A stretch of DNA of 64,000 nt, taken from the NCBI GenBank assembly GCA_963402885.1, contig OY727093.1, positions 12,597,501 to 12,661,500 of the forward strand. Direction: 5' to 3'. Positions 47,501-60,400 of the stretch are shown in pieces (the first letter of the stretch is position 1; each line of letters begins with the position of its first letter). This DNA comes from Antedon bifida (taxonomy: Eukaryota; Echinodermata; Crinoidea; Comatulida; Antedonidae). Under the pieces are notes generated by a model. That model was not told the DNA's origin and ran no database searches. It was given only the letters and a program-made list of their open reading frames with translations. The position numbers were made by a program, and so were the translations under genes.

Positions 47501-50500
47501 ACACAAGAGTTTATTTGAAAACAAGATACGCAACCAATGCTTTTCCATTTAAAATATTGACCGATATTATAATGTGGTGTAATGTATACTTACAAACTAA
47601 AAACACCAATTAGATCTTTAAATGCTTCTGAATGAATATCACCAATCTTATTAGCTTCAAGTCGTCTGAAAGCAAATTAGATTGAAAAAAAAAAAAAAAT
47701 ATTCTTGATTGATAAAGTAAATCATTTTTGTTTAATTTTATAAAGTTTGATTTAATTAAATAAAGTACTTACATAGTGTTTAACCAAGTTGTATTAACAA
47801 ACAATCTTGCTGGTATCGTGGTAATTTGACTATATGTAAGATATCTGTTAACAATAAAATACTATATAAGTGTGAACAAAATAAAAAACAACAACACACA
47901 AACAAACAAATAGAGGGAGATCACTGACATTGAACTTACATTCGACTTCCTGATGGAATATTTGCGAAAGCTCCTGTTGACAAATTCAACAACTGATTGT
48001 CAACATATCTGTGAAAAGGTAAATAATTTCCAAACCACATGCTAAATATTCACGAAGTTTATAAATCACCAGGCCTATCTAAATGTCTATATAATTCTTT
48101 GACATGATATTTATATTACTTTTACTACCTTAATTTTTGTACATTTGTTATTGTTATTTTTTATTTTATTCAATCGAAATATATTATATAAAATATATGT
48201 TTAAAATTAACAAAACGCCAGTTTCTTTCTTCTTTACACGTAGTTATTTTCTTAAGGTAATTTACACAAAAATCCAAAAGAACAATGTTTATGGTACAAA
48301 ACTTACATTTCAATTAAAGATTTACTGGTAAAAAAGAAGGAGTTTTCCACCAATTCCTTAATATTAGTTTCTCTGAGATGTCTAATAGAATAAAAGTTGA
48401 AGTTCTGATTTAAAAACATAGGCCTACTTAATGCACCATTTATAACATAATAAATAATACAATATAGTAAGACGATATGTTAGGCCGAACAAGAAGAAAT
48501 ATTTTAGCATACGATATCCCGCCTAGATGTAGAGTGGATTGTGACGTAAACTGCTGATAGTAAGCGTCAGTCAAGTTTTCATGTTTCATGTTTTCATGAC
48601 GCACCGCGTAGCAGGTGTAAAAGGATAGGATGGTCATTATAAAACGTCAAAGTGTTGAACATATAGTTATGAAAAACCTAAATTTTTTCAAATAATTCAA
48701 TTTTGCTTTGCAATATTTTTTATCCAAAAAAACAATAATAAATATTATACATTATACGTACATTCTGTTAATACGCTGTAGACCAGCAAACGTAAATGGT
48801 TCAATTTGCTCCAGAGTACTATTACTAATGTCACTGAAATATACAAAGGGTGATTCAACATATTTTATTATTAGTGCGTAACTAATAAAAGTACCATGTT
48901 TAAACGCAATGTAAGTTTAGTTTTGATACGATACGATTGAAAAAAACCCAAACAATCGATTTTTGTTTAATAATAGTATTGTTATTTAACTGAAAACTAT
49001 AATTAAATTGCATAGACGAATCGTATGCCTACATTTTTTTTTATTTATTTATAATCATTATCATCATCTTTATAATCATTATCATCATTTTTATAATCAT
49101 TATCATTGTCTTTGTTATCCTCTTTGTAATCGTCTTTTTAATCACCTTTGTAATCATCTTTATAATCATCTTTATAATCATTATCATCATCTTTATAATC
49201 ATTATCATCATCTTTATAATCATTATCATCATTTTTGTAATCGTCTTTGTAATCGTCTTTGCAATCGAAATCGTCGTTGTCGTTGTCACCATTATACGCT
49301 TCGCTCGCGTACCATCTAGGTCGTGCCCACAGATGGTTCTCGAATACATAGTAATTTCAGCGTTAAAAAAATGGCAATTTCAAATGTACGTACCGCGGGA
49401 CAATAATACATGTCGTTTAGAGAAACGAATAGACACGGTGATTTATGTACTCAACTAATAGCATCCTGGGAATTACTTCCGAAAGAGAAACTTGTCACAA
49501 AATGAGACCAATTGTTTTGTATGTAACATTAGGGTTAAGGGATAGGGCAGAGGATGGGTGCAAAGAGGAACAATTTTTAAATATATTCTTTATCCATTTA
49601 GTAACGAAATACTAATTGTTTTCATGTTTTACAAATAATATACAATTAAACACAGTAAAACATAGCGATGTAATACTTTGTTGGAACTGTCACCGTCCTA
49701 GTCGATTGAAATAGTACAGTACATGTAACGATACATCACTACGACGTGTATATGTTTATATAATCTATATATAAATTTACGTAAGGGCAAAATTCGATAA
49801 ATCGCGGTTTATTTCAAGAATTTTTACTCGATGGTATATAAAGTTGGTTCGTACTTTCGGTACTCATTTTAACCATCTGATGTAACCCTGTTTACTAATT
49901 AAATTGAGTTAAATAATTAGTTATTGACAATTAAAACGAATTTAGGTTCAACGATTTGCCCCAAATAGGGGTGTTTCGTGGTTGTGGTATACACTGTATA
50001 ATGGATGTCAATCTTAAAAAATACCCGCACACAATAATACGAGGATGCTTCGCATTTTCTTATCTCCTCCTACGATAATTGTTTTTAATAGCTGAAAACC
50101 GGTTGAACAGCTCGAGTACAGCATCATAATGTTGAAGACAGGCCGATTTTCTTGAAAAAATACTATTTTGATAGATTTAATATACGTTTATACAAATGTT
50201 TTGATCTGCGATAAAGGGAACATTCCAATCTCTGTTCCACAAGTTTCTATTCCCTCAGGCGTCGTAAAGACAAGTACAGTCATAACAGAAATTCGATCCA
50301 TTTTTTTTCAATCTGTGCTGCAGAGGTTGGATATAGGTATTCTTTTAACGGTTTATGAGCTAGCCTTTCCAGTCGTCGTCTATTATGTACAATCAACTTT
50401 ATTATTGCAGTTAAACCACCATCCACACCACCCCCACCCTCCTCACTGGCATGAGTAGCGTTGTAAAGCCAGTAGAGGACAGGCTTACAGTACGAAGGAT

Positions 50501-53500
50501 CACATGCCCTAAACGCCGAACAATCGTTAGGAACCAATTTAAGTATGAATTGGCTCTCAGAAACAATTGAAAACCATTAGGTCTACTAATTAAGTTGAGT
50601 TAGATAATTATCTACTGACGATTAAAGCGAATTTACGATTTTCCCCGAATAGAGGTGTTTACTTTATTACTGACAGTTCCTTCTGAACGTTTGTATCAAT
50701 TAATAATGTAATAATTACAAAAAATATAAACGTCGTATTAGTGATGTATCGTTACATGTACTGTACTATTTCAATCGACTATGACGGTGACAGTTTCAAC
50801 AAAGTATTAAATCGCAATGTTTTACTGTGTTTAGTGTATATTATTTGTAAAACATGAAAACAATTAATATTTCGTTACTAAATGGATAAAGAATACATTA
50901 AAAAATTGTTCGTCTTTGCACCCATCCTCTTCCCCATCCATCAACCATAATGTTACATACAAAATACAAATTCAGTTTGTTACAAAACAATTGGTCTTAT
51001 TTTGTGACAAGTTTCTCTTTCGGAAGTAATTCCCAGGGTGCTAATTTTAGTTGAGTACATAAATCACCGTGTCTATTTATTCGTTCCTGTAAACGACATG
51101 TATTATTGTCGAGTCCTGCATGTACATTTGAAGTCGCCAGTTTTTTAACGCTGAAATCACTATTATATGTATTCGAGAACCATCTAGTCTATATATAAAT
51201 TTACGTTAGGGCAGAATTCGGTAAATCGCGCGTTATTTCTAGAATGTTTACTCGATGGTATATAAAGTTGGTTAGAATCTCGGTACTGATTTAAACCACC
51301 AGATGTAACCATGTTTACTAATTAAATTGAGTTAGATAATTAGTTATTGACAATTAAAACGAATTTAGGTTGAACGATATGCCCCAAATAGGGTGTTTTC
51401 CGACCGTAGTATACACTGTCTAATGGATGTCCTCTTAAAAAATACCTGCACACAATAATACGAGGATGCTTCGCATTTTCCTATCTCCTCCTACGATAAT
51501 TGTTTTTAATAGCTGAAAACCGGTTGAACAGCTCGAGTACAGTATCGTAATGTTGAAGACAGACCGTATATGAAACGTATATTAAATATAGAAAATCGGC
51601 CTGTCTTCAACATTATGATTCTGTACTTGAGCTGTTCAACCGGTTTTCAGCTATTAAAAACAATTATCGTAGGAGGAGATAGGAAAATGCGAAACATTCT
51701 CGTATTTTTGTGTGCGAGTATTTTTCAAGATGGACATCCATTAGACAGTGTATGCCAAGATCGGAAAACATCCCTTAATTGTCAATAACTAATTATCTAA
51801 CTCAATTTAATTAGTAAACAGGGTTACATCAGATGGTTAAAATCAGTACCGAAAGTACGAACCGATTTTATATACCATCGAGTAAAAATTCTAGAAGTAA
51901 GTCGCGATTTACCGAATGTTGCCATTACGTAAATTTATATATAGATTATTACCAGCATAATGATAATATAAACCTATTATTTATAAAACCTTACATATTT
52001 CTAACAAAAGATCCTTGGAAAGTCGTCCTCGTTAGCTTCCTAATAGGATTACCATTCAACATTCTACAAAATGTGAAAAAAGGTATAATTTGTAATTAAT
52101 TGATTATTTAATTGTTGACTGAATTGATGCTACAGTATGACCTTTCTCTCTCTCCTCATACTATGCTACAATTCCTCAGGGGGATAAAATAATGGCAGAT
52201 GAACTGATGAAATAATTTACTTACATTGCGTCAAGTAGAGTTAAATTTGTAAATGATCCATCGACACACCTCAACTTATTATAACTCGCAGATCTTTAAC
52301 ATAAAAATATTCAATAAAGAATATATAATTATACAATAAGTGCATTATTATGCCAAAGTGGAGACAGAAAACAAACGAATAAAAATTGTTTTAATTAATG
52401 TATAATTACGATGGTATAATAAGTTGTAATTATGACCACAAATTATGTACCGCCGGTCTCCTCTGTCAATGGTGATTATGCTTTGAAAATACAGTTGGGA
52501 AACAACTAATTGTTTATGGTAGTTCAGCAACAGACATACACTTAAGTTGTGAAAAATGTAGGCCTGTGACAATATTTAGCTGATAACTTACATTGCGGTT
52601 ATTTTCTTTGGAAATTTTGGTAATTTAGTCAAGTTGTTGAAATCTAATGATCTAAAAAGAAAATATTCATCATTTTATCATTATCATTACATGACATCTA
52701 TTAATTAAAAATTAATTTATATAACAGATCCGTAACCGACAAAAGCGGCGGAAAGGGAAAATTTACAATACGGCGTTTAAAATAAGTACCTCATACTCAA
52801 TACTCGCTCTTCCCCACTATCCTGGAAAACCCTTCTATTAGTTCCACTAGTAAAGGATATGTGAAACAGCAGTAAGGAGTTTTAGATTTGAATGAATGTG
52901 CACGAAGTTCACGTCCACATGGATCGCAGTCGACTGTTACTCGTCGACAGATATAGGAATGGTTAGATTAAGTGGACACTCACGTTGACGTTTCAGTGAA
53001 CGTATAGTCAAGTAAAAGTATGGTTGAACATACATAGAACAAATTGCAACATAATTGTTTTGTCTGGTTGATATGGTCCAAATAAACGTCATATCCAAAG
53101 TTTACTAAAATAGGACATCGGGAAGTGGGTTAATTAGCATAAATTAAAAATGGCCGCCATTTACCATTTTGAAGCCCTGTATCTTGAACGATTGGTTTTA
53201 GACGACTTAAGTGCATTGTTAGTAGATACAAATGTGACATTAAACCTCCCAATTAGCATATTAAATATGTTTTAAATTAGTCATAGGTACGTCATAAGGT
53301 AGTTGTGACGTCATATATTATGTTATAACTGCTTAAATGACATTATCCTATGCTAAAAAATATATAAACTGCAGGAAAACAAGTTTCTTAAGCTTTTCCT
53401 GTTTTTACCAAAATCGGACATCAAAAAGAAGGTTAATTAGCATAAATTTAAAATGGCAGTTATTTGCTATGCCATTTGAAGCCCTGTATCTTTTTAAAGG

Positions 53501-55116
53501 TTGGTTTTGGATCCGAAAGTGAATTACGAGTAGATAATAATAATAAATAAGATATTAAACTTTTTTTGAAAATTGATAATTCACAGTTAGTAATATAATT
53601 TAACTTAGTTAACTAAATTTACTTTTGCAGTGATACGACGTCATACGTCCACCCGTACTCTTGTCGGAGAGCGAACGACAAAATGCCACTGAATAAAATC
53701 TCAAATTTGGCAGTCGACGTACCAGATATAGCATAAATTTACGTAATAGACTAGCAGTCGTCATAGTATATATATATAGTATCTATAGTATATTACATCA
53801 ACGTGAGCTTTTGTATCCTATATTAGTCCCTATTATTGATAAAATGTTCATTTCAGGCACACCATAACTATGTAATTCAAAACTTACATTTCACTTAATT
53901 CGGAAAGTCGAAGTAACGCATCGCTGGCAATAGTTGTGAGGCTGTTATTGTTCAGATATCTTTTTAAAAATGAATAAGAAACAAATTGATATCTTAACTG
54001 TCTACTTAATAATAACTTTTTAGTACTCAATGGTAAGTTTAAAACAATTTGAACATTTTTAAAGGATAATAATATGGAAATATAATATAAGAGAAAATCA
54101 AAAGGTTAATATACCATGAAAAATGACCCAAACAAATAATTTAAAATGATTATGTTTACTTTGGAGTCACGAAACTGCTTATGTGTTTTACAAAGCTTTT
54201 CCGGGTATGTTTGTGCATGTATTTTCAACCCGGTCAAAATTAAATTAAAGTTACTCAATTAAACTTGTTTTTGTAAGTAGTATCCGCATTTGCTATTACT
54301 GTATTTTCTGCGATAAATTTTAATTAATTCGGCACTAGTTCCTTTGTCCTCAACCTGTGTTCTCACTGTGTTTAATAATATGGACGGGAATTAAAGACAT
54401 GGTATAGGTAATACTATATCTATAAAAACTGTAGTCCTGTAATGAAAAAACAAAGGGTATACATATAATAAAACCGAAGACAGAACAAGTTGTTATTTTT
54501 ATAACATACCCCATATATTTTAATTATTTATATAATATAACCTATAAATCAAGTAAAATATTAAGCGTACAGACACTGCACGATAAACAACCACGGTAAA
54601 TAGATAAATATATTGATTGGATATTTCACCGAAGACAGCATATAAGCCTACATTGTTATTTTTATTGTTCCAGTATGAAAACTTTTCATTTCTTTTGTTT
54701 TCTGTAGAAAAACTGTATATTTATCATTTATCTATTTATCGTCGTTCATTCTCGTGCTAGTATAAATAAGTTATTGGTGATGATGAAAAGTGCATCGTTC
54801 CATACAAACTTACCAAAATCATCCTTCTATTCAAATATGTACGCCGCGCATGTGATATAAGTATCAAAATCTAAGCTATTAAAAAGTAAATGTGTATTTA
54901 AACTCACAAATGTGTTGTGTTTTCAGGTATTCCAGCAGGTAAATGAACAAGTCCACGTCCACTGCAATTGACTTTGAACCAATTGGTTTTGGGCGGAGAT
55001 TCACAGATACACAGCAAACTGTCATCATTATTATTGTGCAGACAACCCGAGTATGCATGGCAACACACGACGAAGCTATAGAAAAGAATAAAAGTAAACG
55101 AAGAACGTAAAAACAT
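42295..55116 (-). CDS. LRR / Cys-rich / multi-pass membrane receptor, copy C (18 exons, 1128 aa)
   Basis: Exons in transcript order: 55116-54908, 53959-53888, 52651-52592, 52293-52225, 52063-51995, 48833-48762, 48381-48307, 48008-47940, 47844-47773, 47665-47594, 47414-47358, 47006-46866, 46330-46262, 45813-45745, 45480-45409, 45206-45147, 44754-44579, 44198-42295. GT-AG throughout, closing to 1128 codons plus stop. Same domains as B. Exons 8 and 12 are shorter by 3 and 6 bp than in B, in frame. Its LRR exons 9 and 10 differ from A and B at about a third of residues (exon 10 RLEANKIGDIHSEAFKDLI), while exons 2, 5, 6, 13 and 15 are almost unchanged. Intron 5 carries a 2.6-kb fold-back insertion. 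It looks intact. Confidence 0.88.
44402..44552. repeat. CAT/CGT then ATT trinucleotide repeat beside exon 17 of copy C
   Basis: An interrupted (TCA/TCG)n tract followed by (ATT)n, near the exon-17 donor. The reverse frame gives poly-Asp/Asn, which is not coding. Confidence 0.9.
44928..45051. mobile_element. MITE with GCTTGGTT termini (copy C intron 16)
   Basis: Orthologous to the elements at 7507 and 26762; the left terminus has drifted (GGTTTCTACTAG). Confidence 0.8.
46400..46730. repeat. Intron-12 repeat shared by C and D
   Basis: Contains two related pieces with 'ggctgagctaa' and 'gagctg(c/a)t(g/t)(g/a)ggtcc', also present in D (59225-59510). Absent in this form from A and B, so C and D form one lineage here. 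No ORF. Confidence 0.6.
49040..49275. repeat. 12-bp minisatellite in intron 5 of copy C
   Basis: Shorter version of the arrays at 16515 and 32770, with more 'ataatcattatcatcatctt' units. The 102-103 codon frames over it on both strands are repeat artefacts. Confidence 0.9.
49300..51946. mobile_element. 2.6-kb nested fold-back insertion in intron 5 of copy C
   Basis: Absent from intron 5 of A and B. Outer arms 49311-49757 and about 50720-51188 are inverted copies. Block 49766-50150 recurs in direct orientation at 51190-51555 and inverted at 51577-51946, so 51190-51946 alone is a near-complete palindrome of about 380-bp arms. Block ends read CTATATATAAATTTACGT. ORFs inside (96, 72 and 88 codons) show no domain I recognise. 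Best read as a MITE or foldback element that inserted next to or inside another copy. Confidence 0.8.
54908..55116 (-). CDS. Copy C exon 1: signal peptide and LRR N-terminal cap
   Basis: ATG at 55116, donor GTGAGT after 54908. Same signal peptide as A; the cap reads PPKTNWFKVNC. Start chosen as in the paralogs. Confidence 0.85.
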
Positions 55117-55365
55117 TTTCTACGTTTAGTACTGATCGCGGCCAGCATGCAGTAATATACTTAATCTGGATATCCAGCTATTACGATTCAAATAGAATAG
55201 TGATCTGATGCAGGAAATAAAATAAAATTACATGTTACTTCCTTCTACCTTATTTTTTAATGAATGAAGATGACAGCCTATTGTGTAACTCCTTTTTAGT
55301 TCTATTGTTGTATCATTCAGTGTGTTAAAAACAAAGTTAAATGTTCTATTATTATAGATGTTTTA

Positions 55366-56730
55366 TTTACCTCCGCCAGGTATGTAATTGTATTTACTTT
55401 GTTACTTGGCAACATTTTGCCAAGTATAGTATTTACTTTGTCTGTATGTATGTATGTAAGTTTGTTTGATTTTTAGCACGATAGCGCCTACAGTTTTCAA
55501 GTTATCGTTCTGAATTTTTGGGTGTAGATAGGTATATACTTTTAGACCATGCCTATTGACAATCAACAAAATTGGTTTATTAATAACTTCACAAATAACA
55601 AAAATGATATTATTTTCAGACCGGCTAGTGTTACAAGATAGACAATTTTCAAAAGCCGGCGAGCAGTCTTAAAGTAAGTGTATTGAAAAAAGAAGAAGAA
55701 ATCATTTTTGTACAATAGGCAAGATTTGTAATTTTCCAAACATAATTTGATTTAATATACAAGTTTTTTTATACGAGTAGTTTAAAACAAAATTCTTTTC
55801 AAATTCACCCGTTTTCGCGTTGCTGTTCTATTGTCAAATTAATCTATTGTTAGTTGATAATTATTTGTTTAGTACCAGCGTGTGTCCTTCCTTATTTCAT
55901 TCTGTATATGTATACACTTACATAACATATGCCTATTGATTTTCAGGAAAATTGATATATTGGTCATGTCACAAAAGCTTATCTTCCGTACGATATATTA
56001 AATAACACGCATTCTGTCTTCTTTTAACATGGACATATTCTTTGATATGGACCAAACGGTCCCAATTCTGGACCACTTTTTAGTATAATTTTCAGACCTG
56101 CTAGTCTTAAAAGATAGGACAGAATTTTCTACTTGTCCAAAAAACTTCAAGAGGCAAGGGTTATAAATTGTGATTTGTAATTTTAAAACATAACTTGATT
56201 TAATTTAAAGGTTTTTTTATACGAGTAGTTTTAATCTATATATATAACTTTATTCACAATCTCAGATAATACAAAGTACATGCAAAATTAATTGAAGTTG
56301 TGAATGGGGTTAAGCTGTAAGCTAATGCTTGAAGACGCAAAGCCCCTTAAAACGAAAAAAAATTGAAATAGATGAATAATTAAATAAATAAAAACAGTAT
56401 AATGTACCATATTAATTGTAACGATAAAAATACTAACAATAGAAATAATGCAGTGATAATAACAAATCAAATGTCGAGAGAAAATTTTCAAATTCACCCG
56501 TTTGTTTTTGGCGTTGCTGTTCTATTGTTAGTCAACTGAAACTATTTCTACTGTAGTTGAAAGGCTGGTTACATAACCTTTACACCAAACTCACATACAC
56601 ATGCTTGTAGTGAAATTAACCTAAATCACACACATCATTAAGACACACACAAATATATATATTTTTTCCGGAGAAATCTTATGTAGGAGAATTTTACAGT
56701 AGGCGGAGGTATGCACTCTCGGAGTGGCTT
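55366..56730. mobile_element. ~1.36-kb insertion bounded by CTCCGCC / GGCGGAG
   Basis: The spacers upstream of A (near 19985) and beside D (near 61545) run uninterrupted where this segment lies in the spacer of C. Left end ACCTCCGCC (55369), right end GGCGGAGGTATGCACTCTCG (from 56702). The interior contains direct repeats (about 55590-55850 and 56095-56560), a TGTA microsatellite and a nested piece near 56238-56480. No transposase ORF. Class unresolved. Confidence 0.6.
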
Positions 56731-56934
56731 TCTAATTCTGTTTTAGTTTCCTATTCTATGTTTAAAAGGAAAAGTGAGATTTCTTCCCTTTTCGGTGTGA
56801 CGTATGTGACTTTAATTTTATGCAATTGAAAATGTGTTAAAATGTTATTGTCTGTTATATTCTCAGTATATGTGATCACCATAGGCGTATATTCGATTTG
56901 GCTATTTTGAGATTTATTTGCACACAAGAAGTCG

Positions 56935-57040
56935 CTATCCAATCGGGTTTGAACTATGTCATGAACGCTCCAGTGGTCTAATGGTTAGAACATCTGCATA
57001 TCAAGCAGGAGGTCCGGATTCGAATCTTGCAAGCAGTTGC
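56935..57040 (+). pseudogene. Degenerate copy of the satellite tRNA-like gene
   Basis: From 'cgctatccaatcgggtttga' through the A box TGGTCTAATGG, ATCTGCATATCAAGCAGG and a B-box-like GATTCGAATC. The 3' acceptor strand no longer pairs and there is no T-run terminator. The ATC-type anticodon arm is conserved. Confidence 0.65.
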
Positions 57041-57059
57041 TAATTTCATAAAAAAAAAA

Positions 57060-57130
57060 CCTCAGCGGGACTTGAACCAGCGATCTGGATCTGGATCTGG
57101 ATACATAACCATTACACCAAACGCTCATCC
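57060..57130 (-). repeat. tRNA-derived repeat on the minus strand
   Basis: On the minus strand it has an A box TGGTGTAATGG, a CAGATC triplication in place of a normal anticodon arm, and a B box GGTTCAAGTCC. This looks like the head of a tRNA-derived SINE. A related decayed piece lies at 56560-56600, and both are followed by the same 'gaattttacagtaggcg' end. Confidence 0.5.
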
Positions 57131-57289
57131 ACAACTTTGTAGTGTGCAGTTAGCCTATTTACACTTAAAAGTAATTTTTAAAAAATGTTAAAAAATATAT
57201 ATATTTTCCGGGGACATTTTATGTAGGGGAATTTTACAGTAGGCGAAGGTTTGTACTCTCGGAGTACCCTCTAGTTATTGTTGTTATTG

Positions 57290-57440
57290 TCGTCGCCGTC
57301 GCCATGATGATGACGATGACGTCGACGTGGTACGGCGGAACAACACTAGCACCCTTAATTGTACGCACGCGCATCAGAGATCATATTGATACGCCCTCAT
57401 TTTTTTTTATTCACGAAGCGGGATCTCCGGAGAGATTAGA
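57290..57440 (-). repeat. Inverted piece of the satellite unit at the left edge of D
   Basis: The minus strand of this stretch matches the 'ccgccgtaccacg' and 'gcgtatcaatttgatctctg' region of the 364-bp unit. It abuts the broken end of exon 17 of pseudogene D, so the repeat may have provided the breakpoint. Confidence 0.7.
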
Positions 57441-57461
57441 GAGATCCGGAGACTTGCTTTT

Positions 57462-60400
57462 TGCATAACTGATAATGTCCCTGTTTACAAGGCTCACATA
57501 TACCTTTAGTTTTGTTGCATACCATACCATAGTTTATGTTAGTAAAATTAAAAAAGTCAAATATGATCTCAGTTTTATTTGTTAAACAATTACTGAAAAA
57601 AAAACCAAAATCACTGAATTAATTAAAGATGAATATATGTGTGTATTATTACAGTAGTGTAAGCGTAATATCTGGCCCAGGGCCGGCCAAACCTTTATCA
57701 AATGTAGTTTAAACCAATGGTATCCTTATAGTATATGGCAGATACTTGCACACGTTGTAGTGTAGTAGGCCACTATCTTATACTTGGTTCCCACTAGGGA
57801 TATTTGACCAATCACAAGTGATGGATTATTGTGGCTTGTGATTGGTCAACTCGCTTGCGTTGCGTCTACGTTCTTGCGTTGCGTCTCTAGTGGAAACCAA
57901 GCTTTAAATAGATATCAAAGGATGTTTAGGATGGGAGATGGAAAAGTACACAAAAGATAATTTTTAATTCAAATATCAAATGTATTTACACTACTGTATT
58001 TCCAGACAAAGTTGATGGAATTTTCGTCAATTGTCCACAGTCCAAGTAACTGAAAAAAGAATATTAATATTGATGCATATACAAATTAATATTGTAGAAA
58101 TTGAATGTAGGCTTTTAATTGTATTAATTTAAATACATTATTCTATTTATGCCATAACTTACATCCACCAAACAATAAAACAGTTAATATTTAATTTTTC
58201 CAGGACGCAATCAATCAATTTATCGTTCATAGTTTATTTTGTCTAAATTTACTTTACTTAAATTACAATTGAATCATTTGACATGATAGAAAAGCTTTTC
58301 TCTTCGATAAAAGTGATTGGATTATTGAACAAGTACCTGATAAATGAACAAAATAAAAAAACTGTGATGTATTGACAGAATTGATGATGGACCTAATAAC
58401 GTTACTAAGGTGAGTGGGTAACGAAAAAAATCAATATTGCAGTAGATGGTATGAATACACATGTTATATATTACTATACCGGTAGTCTACAAATGGCATA
58501 ATAATTATTTTGCTTAGAAAAGCGTGTATGAATACAATTTCATTCTACTTACAGTTTTTTCATTACTCCATTTCTAATCGTTCCATTCGTTATAGTTTCC
58601 AGCTTATTTTTTTGTAAATACCTGAGGAGTGAATTTCTAAATTTATTTATGGTTTTATCAATACTACTTTTTTTTAAAACTACATGCTTGATATTAATAT
58701 ACACGACTAAATGCTAGTAGGCCTATAAATAACATTTGTGAGTCACAAACCTTTACCCGGTCTCTAATTTGATATTTGACTTAAGTACAAAAAACACATT
58801 AGACTTACCTCAAATCTGTATTCCCCTTTTTAAACATTTTTGTCCACCGGATGTTTCGATTTGTTCTGATTTCAAGCTTTTTATTTTTTTACATATGAAA
58901 CGCCACGTGTGCCAAAAGAATTGACCAACCAATATAAGTTTGAAATACTGGTTAGAAATTAGACTTAAAACTAAATATGCCCAAACTGAATGGATAAACA
59001 ATTCAAACGCTGTAAATATGTCCTATTCAGTATATTATTATTTTTATTTTACTCACATGACTTCAAAATCAGTATCATCAAATGTTTCATCTTCAATGTA
59101 CGAAATTTCATTATGGTCAAGTACTCTAGTAAAAATAAATAATCAAGACAATATAACATTTAACTTTTAACCTATTGACTCTATATACTAATATTTTCGT
59201 GATCGTCACCGCTGTCACTGTTGTCGCAGCCACCCAGAGGCGTAGGCTGGTTGCTGTCTGGGGGACAGATGGGAAATTTGTAAAGGTGGAACCATCAAAA
59301 TGGGGCTGAGCTAAAATAAATTTGAAAAATAAAGCTGTTTTGGTCATTGGAAATTATACTTATTTGAAATATGAAACGGTTAGGGTTTAGGACCAGCCCC
59401 ATCATGGCTGGCCGGCTGAGCTAAGACCATTTTTAAAATAGAGCTGCTGGGTCCTCACTTATACTTTGAAAATGACCGGTCTTGGCCTAAAAAAGTGGAC
59501 TCAGTCTACGCCACCGATTAGATTCATCACCATACTCATCATCTTTATTATGATACAAGACAATAATTTTAAATACGGTAGTCATTGAAGTTATATATAG
59601 TTGTCAAATTATCATTCACCGGGTCTCCACAATTCCCTGAATTAATGATGATACTTACAATACATTTAGGTTTTTACAACCTCTAAAAGTTGCTTTTGAA
59701 ATTGTTTTAATTTTATTCCTATCCAGGTACAAGTATTGAGGAAAATACTTTGAATGAAATAAAGATCCATTTCAGAACATCTATCTTATCTATATATCTT
59801 TCCATCCGATAGAGGACAATTTACGACCAATAGTGCCGGTCTCCTTTCTGGCAATGGTGATTGTGCTTTGAAAATACAGTTGATAAAACATAAAAAGACA
59901 ATTATTTAAATTAAAGAATTTATTTACCTTGAATCAGACTAATTGATCAGGGTAGTTACTTAAACAGCACCGGACATACACTTAAGTTTGGAAAAGTGTA
60001 GGCCTATGACAAACATTTAGCTGAACTTACATTTCGGTTATTTTCTTTGGAAATGTTGGTAATTTAGTCGTTAGTCTAATGATCTAAAAAGAAAATATTC
60101 ATCATTAATTTTATCATTACATCTATTAATTAATAATTAATTGATATGACAGATCCGTAACCGACAAAATCGGCGGAAAGGGAAAACTTACAATACGGCG
60201 TTTAAAATAAGTATACCTGATACTCAATACTCGCTCTTCCGCGCTATCCTGGAACACCCTTCTATTAGTTCCACTAGTAAAGGAAATGTGAAACAGCAGT
60301 AGGGAATTTTAGATTTGAATGAATGTGCACGAAGTTCACGTCCACGTGGATCGCAGTCGACTGTTACTCGTCCACAGATATATGGATGGTTAGATTAAGT

